A stretch of 60,609 nucleotides of DNA. It comes from Myxococcales bacterium. Lineage in GTDB: Bacteria; Myxococcota_A; Polyangia; Polyangiales; Polyangiaceae. Both the position numbers and the translations under genes were made by a program. Under the pieces are notes generated by a model that saw only the letters and a list, made by a program, of their open reading frames with translations, searched no databases and had not been told where the DNA came from. The stretch spans positions 1-60,609 of the forward strand of contig JADKKK010000033.1 of NCBI GenBank assembly GCA_016720545.1. The letters run 5' to 3'. Positions 10,902-20,131 of this stretch are shown in pieces. How positions within the stretch are numbered: position 1 is the first letter of the stretch; each line of letters opens with the position of its first letter.

Positions 10902-12678
10902 TCAGTAGCCCGGGGGCCCCGAGGGGACGACGGGCCCCGACGGCGCCGGGCTCGGTGGGCCCGGCGGGCTCGGTTGCAGCGGGAACGCGGGCATCGGGAA
11001 GGGCGCGCTCGGCCACGCGGTCGGGAGCTGAAAGCTGGGAGGGCCGTCGGGGGAGAGGCGGGGAGGGCGAGCGAGGCAGCGGGGGCGCGCCTGAGCTGCT
11101 GCTGGGGACGGCGGCGCGCCGCTCGGTGTTGGCGGTGCGCCGCTCAGCCTCCGGCGCCGCGGTCGCGGGCCCGGCGGCGTCTGGAGGAGGGACGTTTCCC
11201 AGCGGCGGGGTGGTGAGCGGCCGACCGGGTCCGTCGCCCGGCGCGACGGTCGGGGAGCGGGGGCACGACGCCGAGGCCGGGCGGCGGGGGCGCAGGGGTG
11301 GAGCCCGTGCCCCGTCAGCACGACCGCGGCCGCGATCCGCGCCGGGAGGAGCGAGCCCACGATCAGCCCGGGGGATGAGGCGGGAGGCTCCGCCGCCGCG
11401 CGGGTTCGGCGCGACGCCGGTCCGGAGGAGCGTGAGCGTAGGGAGCTTGTGCGCGAGGCGCGTGAGGCGCGTGAGGCGCGTGAGGCGCGTGAGGCGACGC
11501 GAGGACGGGCGCGAGCGCGGTCCCACGCGCCTCGGCCGGAGCCGCCCACGCCGCGTCGCCAGGGGGCGAGGAGGCGCGCGGGGCGGGTTGTGGAGGTGGC
11601 GCGGAGCCTTCGGTCGGTGCAGGGAGCGGGAGGGGCGCCCCCATCAACGTGCCCGTGCCCGCCTTCGCGGCGAGCTCCGCGAGTCGCGCGGAGGAGAGCG
11701 ATCCGGCGCGCGCGTCCGCCGCGGCCTCGAGCGCGAGCCGCATCTCGGCGGCGGAGGCGAAGCGGAGGCTCACGAGGGAACGCCATCGCTCGGTGCACGA
11801 GGCCGGCCAGCTCGGGCTTCACGCCCGGCGCGGCGCGCACGAGCGGCACCACCTCGCCGCGCGCTCGATCTTGAGCGCGATCACGCGGCCGTCGTCGCCG
11901 GACACCGGCCGCGCCCCCGCGAGCATCTCGTAGAGCATCACGCCGACCGCGTAGATGTCGGCCCGCGCGTCCACAGCGTCGGCGGAGTACGCCTGCTCGG
12001 GCGCCATGTACTCGGCGGTGCCCATGAGCACCCCGGCGACGGTGAGGTTTCGGCCCCCCGCGCCCTCTCGTCGGAGCTTCGCGATACCGAAGTCGATGAG
12101 CTTCAGCACCGGACGGTCGCCGACGTAGGTCACGAACACGTTCTCGGGCTTCAGGTCGCGGTGCACGACGCCGTGGGCGTGCGCGGCCTCGAGCGCGAGG
12201 AGGATCTGCCGCGTGTATTCGCAGGCGGTGGAGGCATCGAGGCGGCTCTGTCGATCGAGCATGTCCGCGAGCGACTCGCCCTCGAGCAGCTCGATCACCA
12301 TGAACGCGACGCCGTCGGCGGTGCGCTCGACGTCGATCACGTGGGCCACGTTCTCGCTGCGGATCCGCGCGGCGACCATCGCCTCTTGCATGGCGTTCGA
12401 TCAGCCTCGCGACGCGCCAGCTCGGCGTGGAGGATCTTCACGGCCACCCGCGTGCCGAGCACGAGGTGCTCGCTTCGAAGACAGCGCCCATGCCGCCTCG
12501 CCGAGCAAGCGCCCGAGCTAGTACTTCGAGGAGAGGACCTGCCCTGAGCCGACCACGGCAGCCCTTTAGCACCCGGCGCGCGCGCCCGCCCGAGCGCGGG
12601 CGCCGGCGCTCGCCGCTCGACGTCGGTCGTGGTCGTGTCCGTGGCCTGACCGAACGGCGATCGGCTCCGTGCGGACAC
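10902..12678 (-). CDS. Ser/Thr protein kinase with Pro-rich tail (two frameshifts)
   Basis: An Hanks-type kinase. The N-lobe is partly out of frame: GEGGMGAVFEA-like glycine loop near 12500 and VAVKILHAEL near 12440. From 12391 the frame is clean: ELLEGESLADML, HRDLKPENVF near 12160, VLKLIDFGIAKL and TAEYMAPEQAY near 12000. After about 11860 a second indel shifts into a 300-residue Pro/Ala-rich tail containing a hydrophobic stretch near 11350 (possible membrane span) and ending in PSGPPGY. The kinase at 32994-34487 ends in QPGY, a similar C-terminus. Key catalytic residues are present, so an active membrane-associated kinase is likely. Confidence 0.75.
11456..11496. repeat. 9-bp tandem repeat within kinase gene
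   Basis: About four and a half copies of GCGTGAGGC run head to tail. On the minus strand the repeat encodes a run of HAP triplets in one frame, inside the Pro-rich tail of the kinase. A unit of three codons means copy-number change keeps the frame. Confidence 0.7.
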
Positions 12679-12764
12679 TCCACGGCGGGGGCGAGGTCAA
12701 GCCAAGCGGGGTCGAGTCGAAGCTCCGGCCGCGCCGGCGCCACGCAGAAACCCCGCGGCCTCGT

Positions 12765-13899
12765 TCACGCCGCGTCGTGCAGCGGCGGGGGCAGGGAGGG
12801 GCTCGACCGCTTCTGGAGGACCGAGAACGCGGTCTCGGCGTCGTCGATCTGGGAGAACATCGGCACGAGCTCGTCGCCCGGCGGCTGCGCCTCGCCGAAC
12901 GCGCCGCTCGCCGCCAGCGCGCGCGCGCGCGGGCCATCGAGCACGAGGAAGAGATCCTCGAGGCGGCGCATCGACGAGTCCGAGGGGGCGGTGATGACGT
13001 AGGCGATGCACCCCCGATCGAGGGACAGCTCCTCGTGGCCGCGGCGGATGAGCACTCGGCGGTTCGTGACGAAATACCGGGTGACTTTCGCGAGCTGCCC
13101 CGGTTTCACCCCACGACGCGTAGGCGACCACGAGCGATGCGCCGACCGCGAGGAGCGCGCCGAGCGCCACCGAGCCCGCCAGCACGCCGAAGGTGGTGGC
13201 CGGGAGGACGTGGAGGCGGAGCACCCGGAGCAGCGCGGGGACCGACCGCATGAGGCCGCGCGCCGCCGCGAGGAAGAGCACCGCGGCGAGCGCGGAGGCG
13301 AGGGCGCGACGGACCGTCCAGCGCGCAGCCCGCGGCGTGCCGGACCACAGCACTCGCTCTCCGACGTCGAGGCGCTGGGCGAGAGGTCGTTCGCCGTCGC
13401 CGAGGGTGGCCGAGGGCATCACGCCGCGCACCGCCGCCCACACGCGATCGGGGCTCTCGAGATCGACGAGCACGAGCGTGAGCGTGCGGCGCAGCGCGCC
13501 GGTCGGGACGGCGCGTACAAGCACCAGATCGCCCACGCCGGGCGCGCGAGGGTTCCAGCGTATAATTGCGTAACTAATGGTGAATCTGTCGATCGTTCGG
13601 CGGAAGCGGCCGCGGCTCACGACCACGTGCCCCTCGGTCACCTCGTAGGTGAGACCGGCGCGGTAGAGCCTCGGCCCCTGCCACAGCGCGAGCGCGGCGG
13701 TCGCGCACCAGGCTGCGCCCAGGAGCAGGCCCGCGTAGGTGGCGTGCAGCGCGAGGGCGGACACGATGGCGAACCCGACCAGCATGGCCGCGGCCGACGC
13801 GGCGGCGGCAGCGGCGAGCAGGTAGGTCCGTGGGCGGGGCACGACCTTGGGCCGACCCGACCACAGGATGGGTTCTCCGAAGAGGGAGTCACGCGCCAT
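12765..13899 (-). CDS. PH-like (YdbT/bPH2-type) membrane protein, one frameshift
   Basis: From ATG 13899: GEPILWSGRPKVVPRPRTYL, two hydrophobic spans (aa 28-50 and 53-75), then LTYEVTEGHVVVSRGRFRRT, a bacterial PH-like strand pattern. A second copy of the layout follows: GERVLWSGTPRAARWTVRRAL, further hydrophobic spans, then after a one-base indel near 13110 KVTRYFVTNRRVLIRRGHEE. The two halves look like a duplicated unit (membrane spans plus PH-like domain). The indel is in a G-run and is probably a sequencing error. Molecular function unknown. Confidence 0.6.
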
Positions 13900-14048
13900 G
13901 AGCCGGTGCCTCTCCCGGGCACTCCCTCGATTGTGGTGCCGCGCGAGCGCCGTGTAAAGCCCGGCTCGCGCAGCGTAGTGTCGGGCGCGACGCGCTGCTA
14001 GAGACCGCCAGAGATTGCGTAGACCCGTCGAAGAGCGGACGCGACCCG

Positions 14049-14460
14049 GTGATCACGAAGACAAGCGAATATGCGCTCCGCGCAGTGGTACTTCTGACCG
14101 AGAACGAGGGCGCGCGCCTCACGCTCCAGGTGATCGCGCGCCACACGCAGGTACCGTCGAGCTATCTGTCGAAGGTGCTGCAAGGCCTCGTGCACCACGG
14201 CGTCGTCACCTCCGTCCGGGGTCCCGCCGGCGGCTTCGCGCTCGCGCGGCCGCCGTCCTGCATCACCGTACGATGTCGCACAGGCGGTCGACCATCCCGC
14301 GCATCACCTCGTGCCCGTCGACCTGCCCGAGCACGCGCGGGCGCTCTGCCCGCTGCACCGTAAGCTCGACCAGGCCGCGGCGCTGCTCGAGAAGAGCTTC
14401 CGCGCCACGCCGCTCACTCAGCTACGCGAGCACGGCTCTCTCTCCGAGCGCGAGGACTGA
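14049..14460 (+). CDS. Rrf2-family transcriptional regulator, one frameshift
   Basis: A GTG start at 14049 gives MITKTSEYALRAVVLL, the classic Rrf2 opening, then a winged helix with VPSSYLSKVLQGLVHHGVV and SVRGPAGGFALARP. Near 14270 an indel shifts the frame; the remainder is YDVAQAVD, then ARALCPLHRKLDQAAALLEK and TPLTQLREHGSLSERED. At least one Cys of the usual Fe-S cluster set is visible (ALCPLH), so a redox, iron or NO sensor is possible. Its 3' end overlaps the convergent Crp/Fnr gene by 39 bases. Confidence 0.7.
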
Positions 14461-15208
14461 GGCCGGAGGAGTCGTCCCAGGCGCCGCCGCCCTCGAGAGG
14501 GCGGCGCGGTCGACCAGCTCGAGTCCCTCCGAGGTGCGGCGCACCACGCCCACGCGCTCGAGGCGCCGGAGCTCACGGCACACCGACTCGTGGCGGATGG
14601 CCAGCAGCGCGCCGAGCTCTCGCTGGCGCAGGTCGCCGGGGAGAAGGTCGAGCTTCCGCGGCGCGGAGAGGCCGTCGGCGAGGGCGCAGAGGAGGGCGGC
14701 TACGCGCTCGCCTACCGTGGGGCGCCCCCGCGCGTCGGCGAGGCGCTCCATCCGCGCGAGCGCGGCCTGCTGGAGCCAGAGCAGCTCGCGGGCGAGGCCC
14801 GCCCCATCGGGCCCGGCGAGGCCTTCCTCGAGTCGCGCGGTGGGGCACGCGCAGAGCAGCGCGGGCCCCGCGGCGAACGCCGTGACGCCCGGGCGGTGAG
14901 CGAACGCGAGCGCAGAGCCGGGCCCGACGACGTCGATCACCGTGGCGCGCCCCGTCGCGTCCACGAGCTCCTTGACGATGATGCCACGCCGCACGAGCGT
15001 GAGCCCCGAGCCCGCGAGCAGGTCCGCCGGCACCGTGGCGCGGGCGACCAGGGCGCAGGAGTAGAATGGGCACGCCAGGCGCCCCCGGCAGCGCGTCGAG
15101 CAGCGAGGTCGCGCCGGGACAGTCGGGGCACCGCGTGCCGCGTTCGCGGCTGGTCAGCGTCCACGACCGCGGCGGACGATGGCCGCTCCACAGCGCTTGC
15201 TCCTCCAT
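14422..15208 (-). CDS. Crp/Fnr-family transcriptional regulator, one frameshift
   Basis: It starts at ATG 15208 (MEEQALWSGHRPP). An N-terminal CPDC, and a further Cys in FYSCALVARATVPADLL once an indel near 15060 is corrected, could bind an Fe-S cluster as in FNR; this is inference. The cyclic-nucleotide-like beta-roll follows (GLTLVRRGIIVKELVDA), then a dimer helix (LLWLQQAALARMERLADA), then the helix-turn-helix LGALLAIRHESVCRELRRLE with recognition helix RHESVCREL. Together with the convergent Rrf2 gene it suggests a local redox- or NO-responsive regulator pair. Confidence 0.68.
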
Positions 15209-15343
15209 GGCTCCTCGGGCGCCGCGCGTGCCCACGCGTCGGCTTCGCGAGAAGCTTACCGGTCCCGCGGGCGGCGCTCGTGCGAAACGTCAAGTCCCAT
15301 CGGGGGCGACCCACTCTCCACCCGGGTCGCGTACGCTTGCGCG

Positions 15344-17425
15344 ATGGAGGCCCCCGCGAAGCGCCCCGCGTACACCCTGCGCGAGCGCGCCCTCGAGCGC
15401 TCGCTCATCTTCAATTTCTTGGTGCACGGCCTGGCGATGCTCTCGATGGCCGCGCTCCTCCTCCCGACCCTGCCGGGCGGCACGGCGACCTCCGAGGCGG
15501 CCCGCATCGCGACGATCGCGGCGCACCCGTGGCGCTTTCGCCTCGGCTGGCTCCCGTGGCAGCTCTGCGCCGTCGCCGATCTCACCATGGCGTTGGCGAT
15601 GGTGCGCGTGCGCTGGCTCCCGAGCGCGGCGTCATGGAGCGTGCTCGCGCTCACGCTCGTCGCCGTCGCGCCGGACCAATACGCGCAGGCGGTGTGGGTC
15701 ACTCGCGGGGTCACCCTCGCGGCCGCCGATCCGGAGGGGTACCTCGCGCTCGAGCGCGCGCTCTTCCCGCTCACCGCCGGCTGGGGCGCGCTCTTCTACA
15801 CCCTCGGGGCGCTGGGGTGGACGGTGTGCTTCGCGCGCGGCGGCACGTGGTCGCGCGCGCTCACGCTCCTCAGCGGCCCAACGTGGGCGACGATGGCCGT
15901 CGCGGTGGTGTCGCCGCTGCTCCCTCCCGGCGTGCGGCCAGGCCCCGTGTTCGTGTCCGCGGCGAACGGGCTCGGGTTCTTGCAGCTCCAGGTGTGGCTC
16001 GGCCTCGTGACCGAGGCGGTGCTCTTTCGCGCCCGGCCGTACGAGGCCACGGGGCGCCTCGCGCGCTGGCGCCACCCCGGCTCAGGGCTCTTCGCCCGGC
16101 TCGCCGACGGCCTCGCCAACAGCCGCCTCGCGGGCGCGCTCCTCGAGCCGCTCCCCGAGGTCGAGATGCGCAGCGACATCCGCGATGTGGTCTATGTGAA
16201 CTACCTCGTTCCGGCTGCGATGCTCGAGGCCCTGGTCCCCGAAGGGCTCGAGCTCGAGCGCCTCGGGCCGGACGGAAAGTACGCTCTCTTTACCTTTCTC
16301 AGCTACCAGCACGGCCACTTCGGCTTCGCGTTCCTGGGCCCGCTCCGGCGGCTCTTGCCGTCTCCGGTGCAGACCAACTGGCGTGTTCACGTGCGTGATC
16401 CGCGCACGGGGCACGACGGGATCGCGTTCGTGACGAACGCGATCTCGAGCGTGGTGCCCGCGCTGGGCGCGAGGCTGCTCACCGAGGGGATGCCGATGCA
16501 CGTCCTCGAGCGCGCGGAGGTGACGCGCGCGGAGGACGGCGCGATCACGGTCTCGCTCCGGCCCGGCGCGGGCTCCGCGCCCGACGCCGAGCTGCGCCTC
16601 CGGCCTCGCCCCGCGCCGCACGTCCTCACGGGCGCGTGGGCCGAGTGCTGGTCGAGCTTCGACGCGTTCCTCGCGTACTGCGTGCCTCAAGATCGCGCGA
16701 TGTCGAGCCAGCCGCTCCGCGGGCGCATCTCGCGCCAGGAGATCGACCTCGGCATCCCCCTCACGGCGTGCCGCTCCCTGGAGGGCACCGTGGTCTCGCG
16801 CGCGGCCAGGGCGCTCGTGGGCGACGCGGCGCCGCTCTGCTTTCACGTCGACCGCGTGAGCTTCTCGTTCTCGGTGGAGGCGCACGACCCAGGCCCCGAC
16901 GCCGCCAAGGAGGCCTCCATGACTAGAGCGCCGAACCGCTCGATTCGCTCGGTTTTTCGCCGATTTACGCCGCCGTGCTCCGTGGCTCCTGCTCGCCCAA
17001 GCGCCGCGCTGCGAACCACCCACACGTGCAAGGTCGCCGGCGCGCTCGGCGTGCTCGTGCTCGTCGCGTGCGGTGCGCGCACGGGGGACACGCCCGACTG
17101 CGCGGAGCTTCAGGCCGAAGCGCTCGCCTTGATCGAACCACAGCGCGCCTGCACGGTCGACGCCGACTGCGTACTGTTCACGTCGCCGCTCACGTGCAAG
17201 GGCCAGGGCGTCCGCGTCGGGACCGACACCACGGCGCTCGAGGCCAAGGTCTTGGCCTTCACCGCGTGCGTGACCGCGTCCCGAGGCTGTGAGGCCTGCG
17301 CGAAGCCGGCCTACCGGTGCAAGCTGGACTATGTCGTCGCGGGCCGGGCGTGCAGCGGGGGTCGCTGCGTGAGCGACGTGGACGACTACGCGCACGCGCC
17401 GCGGGCGGCGTCGGGAGGCCGCTGA
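15344..17425 (+). CDS. DUF2071 membrane protein fused in frame to a Cys-rich lipoprotein-like domain
   Basis: One uninterrupted 693-codon frame. Residues 1-250 hold several membrane spans (LIFNFLVHGLAMLSMAALLL, ALFYTLGALGWTV and others). Residues about 265-520 form a DUF2071 domain (acetoacetate-decarboxylase-like fold): DVVYVNYLVPAAMLEALVP, FTFLSYQHGHFGF and WAECWSSFDAFLAYCVPQD. Without a stop codon the frame runs through a repeat (see 16922-17010) into a second unit that looks like a separate lipoprotein: a hydrophobic stretch with lipobox LVLVAC, then about 12 Cys in patterns such as CTVDADCVLF and CEACAKPAYRC. That unit could start independently at ATG 16919 or GTG 16982. A stop was probably lost when the repeat arrived. 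Function of both parts unknown. Confidence 0.65.
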   Translation: MEAPAKRPAYTLRERALERSLIFNFLVHGLAMLSMAALLLPTLPGGTATSEAARIATIAAHPWRFRLGWLPWQLCAVADLTMALAMVRVRWLPSAASWSVLALTLVAVAPDQYAQAVWVTRGVTLAAADPEGYLALERALFPLTAGWGALFYTLGALGWTVCFARGGTWSRALTLLSGPTWATMAVAVVSPLLPPGVRPGPVFVSAANGLGFLQLQVWLGLVTEAVLFRARPYEATGRLARWRHPGSGLFARLADGLANSRLAGALLEPLPEVEMRSDIRDVVYVNYLVPAAMLEALVPEGLELERLGPDGKYALFTFLSYQHGHFGFAFLGPLRRLLPSPVQTNWRVHVRDPRTGHDGIAFVTNAISSVVPALGARLLTEGMPMHVLERAEVTRAEDGAITVSLRPGAGSAPDAELRLRPRPAPHVLTGAWAECWSSFDAFLAYCVPQDRAMSSQPLRGRISRQEIDLGIPLTACRSLEGTVVSRAARALVGDAAPLCFHVDRVSFSFSVEAHDPGPDAAKEASMTRAPNRSIRSVFRRFTPPCSVAPARPSAALRTTHTCKVAGALGVLVLVACGARTGDTPDCAELQAEALALIEPQRACTVDADCVLFTSPLTCKGQGVRVGTDTTALEAKVLAFTACVTASRGCEACAKPAYRCKLDYVVAGRACSGGRCVSDVDDYAHAPRAASGGR
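16919..17425 (+). CDS. alternative: independent Cys-rich lipoprotein
   Basis: The second half of the fused frame may be its own gene. From GTG 16982 the signal peptide would be about 29 residues (VAGALGVLVLVAC with lipobox Cys), leaving a short mature protein with paired Cys, similar in style to Cys-rich lipoproteins common in myxobacteria. No strong ribosome binding site was seen to decide between start codons. Confidence 0.4.
   Translation: MTRAPNRSIRSVFRRFTPPCSVAPARPSAALRTTHTCKVAGALGVLVLVACGARTGDTPDCAELQAEALALIEPQRACTVDADCVLFTSPLTCKGQGVRVGTDTTALEAKVLAFTACVTASRGCEACAKPAYRCKLDYVVAGRACSGGRCVSDVDDYAHAPRAASGGR
16922..17010. repeat. dispersed repeat, copy A (partner at 30507-30648)
   Basis: GAGCGCCGAACCGCTCGAT (from 16925) matches 30508 onward with one mismatch. 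TTTTTCGCCGATTTACG (from 16953) and the next 35 bases match the reverse complement of the right end of the 30.5 kb copy. It sits exactly at the junction between the DUF2071 coding region and the lipoprotein. Confidence 0.6.
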
Positions 17426-17444
17426 GGCGCCGCTGCCTCTCGTG

Positions 17445-18257
17445 TCATGGGCGCCCGCGCGGCGCGAACCCGTAGCGGTGCGTCACGAAGTGGAGCCCGA
17501 GGAAGCTCTGCTCGTGGCGCCCCACCAGCGAGAAGCGCACGCCGCGGGTGGCGTCCCAGTCCGCGGCCTCCTCCGGGTCACGGGGAGCGGAGAGCGCGAG
17601 CCGCTCGCCGAAGGGAGAGCGCACCGCGAGCCCCGCGAGCACGAGCCACACGCCGACGGGGCCGCGTCCGCGCGACGCGGCGGGCTCGGACGTGAGCGCC
17701 ACGCAGACGATCTCTCCGACCTCCGACGTGGTCACGGCCTCGAGCCGGAGGATGCCGAGCACATGGCCTCCAGGCATGGGGAACGCGGCGCTCATGAAGC
17801 GCTCGTCGCCTCGGGTGAGCGTGGCGTACGCGACGGCCTGCATGACCTCGCCCGTGCCCGCGTAGGTGCGGAGCACGGCGCGCGCGGCGTCGCGTCCGTC
17901 GCGGCCTTCCGCGAGCCTGACGACGCGCGTGCGGATGTGCGCCTCGTGGACCGGCAGCACGAACTGCCCGATCGCCCGCAGGATCGGGCGCACGAGCCGC
18001 CACAGGCGGGGGAAGCGCCACTCGCTGCGCACGTAGAGGTCGAGCGAGGCCGTGTCCTCGAAGAAGGCCGTGATCGCCGGGTGAACCCGCTCGGGCGCGA
18101 GGCCGGGACCGGCGAGCTCGGCGATGCGGTCAACGACGCCGCGGGGAGCGTCGGCCCCGTCGCCCGCGCCGCGCGGGTCCGCGAGCGCGCCGCGCTCGCC
18201 GAAGAAGGTCGCGCCCACCCGCAGGCCTCCCGAGAAGCGGCTCGTCGGCGGGCGCAT
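17445..18257 (-). CDS. conserved hypothetical protein
   Basis: ATG 18257 gives 270 residues (MRPPTSRFSGGLRVGATFF). The protein is soluble with no signal peptide. Notable segments are RIAELAGPGLAPERVHPAI, TASLDLYVRSEWRFPRLWRL, VMQAVAYATLTRGDERFM and FSLVGRHEQSFLGLHF. The open frame extends far upstream without a good start, so the N-terminus could be longer. No family is recognised. It converges on the DUF2071 gene with a 20-base gap. Confidence 0.6.
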   Translation of the reverse strand: MRPPTSRFSGGLRVGATFFGERGALADPRGAGDGADAPRGVVDRIAELAGPGLAPERVHPAITAFFEDTASLDLYVRSEWRFPRLWRLVRPILRAIGQFVLPVHEAHIRTRVVRLAEGRDGRDAARAVLRTYAGTGEVMQAVAYATLTRGDERFMSAAFPMPGGHVLGILRLEAVTTSEVGEIVCVALTSEPAASRGRGPVGVWLVLAGLAVRSPFGERLALSAPRDPEEAADWDATRGVRFSLVGRHEQSFLGLHFVTHRYGFAPRGRP

Positions 18258-18458
18258 CAGCCGGGACGACCGGAAGGCATGGCGCGCGCGGCCCGAACCG
18301 GCCAGGATGGACCGCGTCCCTGAGCCAGGCGTGATCCAGCCGGGCTGGGTCGCGTGGATGACATCCCCCAAATACCCCGATAGACCCACGTGTGCGACAC
18401 GCGCACACCCTGGCACCGAGCTTGCAAACTCCGCCACATCTTCCGCCCCGAGGTCCCC

Positions 18459-20063
18459 ATGCGCATTCGACCCATCTTCGCCCTGCTCCCCGCCCTGCTC
18501 CTCGCCGCTTGCTCGGCGCAGACCGACGGAGGTGAGGAAGACCTCTCGAAGACCGGGGAGGACGACTTCACGAGCAACCAGGCGACCCTGCTCGACTTCG
18601 AGTTCGACGGCCAGGTCACCGCCACCTCGGTGTTCAACGCGCAGAGCCTCATCAACGATCAGATGCTCTACACGATCGGCCAGCTCAACGGCTCGAAGGC
18701 CGTCGGTCGGCTCGACCGCCTCGCGCTGACGAACGTGCAGAAGACCACGGCCGACGGCAAGACGACGATCAAGTACCACGCGAAGCTGCCGGTCGCGTGG
18801 GGCACCAAGACGAACCTGCCCGCGAGCTACGAGCTCATTCTCCCTGCAGACGCGAGCTTCGAAGGCCAGGAGGCGTTCACGAAGGAGTACCTGCATAGCT
18901 GTGTCGACTTCGGCGCCCACGACGTCGACGCGGGGAGCATGTGGTATTATTACCGTCCCGCGCGGAACGGCTGCCAGCTGAAGCCCGCCGACGTGCAGCG
19001 CTTCACGGCCAAGGTCACCCCCTCCACCGAGAACTCCACCGGCCGGTACCCCGAGTACAACAAGGTGTGGGAGGACGGCGCCCTCAACGTCGTCGCCATC
19101 TTCGGCAAGTACGAGGACGGCAAGACCAGCGGCGACGCCGGCATCGACGCGTACAACCGCTTCGTCCGCGAGGCGCGCGGCGCGCTCGGCGGGGCCGTCA
19201 CGACCGTCCCCGAGACCGTGCCGCAGACCCCCGGGGTGGGCACGCCCGACGTCACGATCAACGCGACCCTCCCCGACGGCAAGAAGGTCTCGATCACGGC
19301 GCTCCTGGTCGACAATGTCCGCACGGCCGACGCGCGCTTCAACGAGCGCTACAACGCGCTCTCGACCGACGCCGACCTCATCGTGTACGGCGGCCACGCG
19401 GGGCTCGGCCAGAACGTCCGCGCCCTCGCGCAGAAGGGCACGTGGAAGGCTGGCAAATACGTCATCGTGTTCATGAACGGCTGCGACACGTTCGCGTACG
19501 TGGACGGCTCGCTCGCCCAGACCCGCGCGCGCATCAACCCGGACGACCCCACCGGCACGAAGTACATGGAGTTCGTCACCAACGCGCTCCCGGCCTTCTT
19601 CTCGGAGATGCCGAACTCGGCGCTCACCATGATCAAGGGCCTGCTCCGCCACGACTCGCCGATGACGTACGAGCAGATCTTCACCGGCATCGACGACTCG
19701 CAGGTCGTGGTCGTCACCGGCGAGGAGGACAACACCTTCAAGCCCGCGGACGCGCCGCCGCCTGCCGGCTGGCAGGGTGTCACCGCGCGGGTCGATGGGC
19801 TCGCCCGCGCCGCCGAGCGCCGCTTCGACACCGGCGTCGTGCAGCCGGGCCGCTACGAATTCAAGATCACCGGGACGGGCGACGCGGACCTCTACGTGAA
19901 GGTCGGCGCCGCGGTCGGTGGCCGCGTCTACGACTGCCGCCCCTACAAGTCGGGCTCGACCGAGACCTGCGTCGTGACCGTGCGGACCGCCGCCAACATC
20001 TCGAGCATGGTCCGCGGCTACGCCGCCACGTCCAGCGTCGAGTACTCGGCGAAGAAGCTGTAG
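18459..20063 (+). CDS. lipoprotein with putative caspase-like (clan CD) domain and C-terminal PPC-like domain
   Basis: A 534-residue lipoprotein: signal MRIRPIFALLPALLLAAC with lipobox Cys at 18. The middle region has a hydrophobic strand followed by His-Gly-like residues (DLIVYGGHAGLG, His 313) and then a second hydrophobic strand ending in Cys (YVIVFMNGCDTFAY, Cys 342). Strand-His and strand-Cys with about 30 residues between is the layout of clan CD cysteine peptidases such as gingipains, so a caspase-fold hydrolase is proposed. The last 90 residues (FDTGVVQPGRYEFKITGTGD, ADLYVKVG) resemble a pre-peptidase C-terminal (PPC) beta domain. Likely exported and outer-membrane anchored. Catalysis is inference only. 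Confidence 0.72.
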   Translation: MRIRPIFALLPALLLAACSAQTDGGEEDLSKTGEDDFTSNQATLLDFEFDGQVTATSVFNAQSLINDQMLYTIGQLNGSKAVGRLDRLALTNVQKTTADGKTTIKYHAKLPVAWGTKTNLPASYELILPADASFEGQEAFTKEYLHSCVDFGAHDVDAGSMWYYYRPARNGCQLKPADVQRFTAKVTPSTENSTGRYPEYNKVWEDGALNVVAIFGKYEDGKTSGDAGIDAYNRFVREARGALGGAVTTVPETVPQTPGVGTPDVTINATLPDGKKVSITALLVDNVRTADARFNERYNALSTDADLIVYGGHAGLGQNVRALAQKGTWKAGKYVIVFMNGCDTFAYVDGSLAQTRARINPDDPTGTKYMEFVTNALPAFFSEMPNSALTMIKGLLRHDSPMTYEQIFTGIDDSQVVVVTGEEDNTFKPADAPPPAGWQGVTARVDGLARAAERRFDTGVVQPGRYEFKITGTGDADLYVKVGAAVGGRVYDCRPYKSGSTETCVVTVRTAANISSMVRGYAATSSVEYSAKKL

Positions 20064-20131
20064 CCGCGCGCCACCGCGCTCCGCGAGCCTGCCCTCCGCG
20101 GGGCGGGCTCGCGTGTTCTTGTGGCGCCCGC

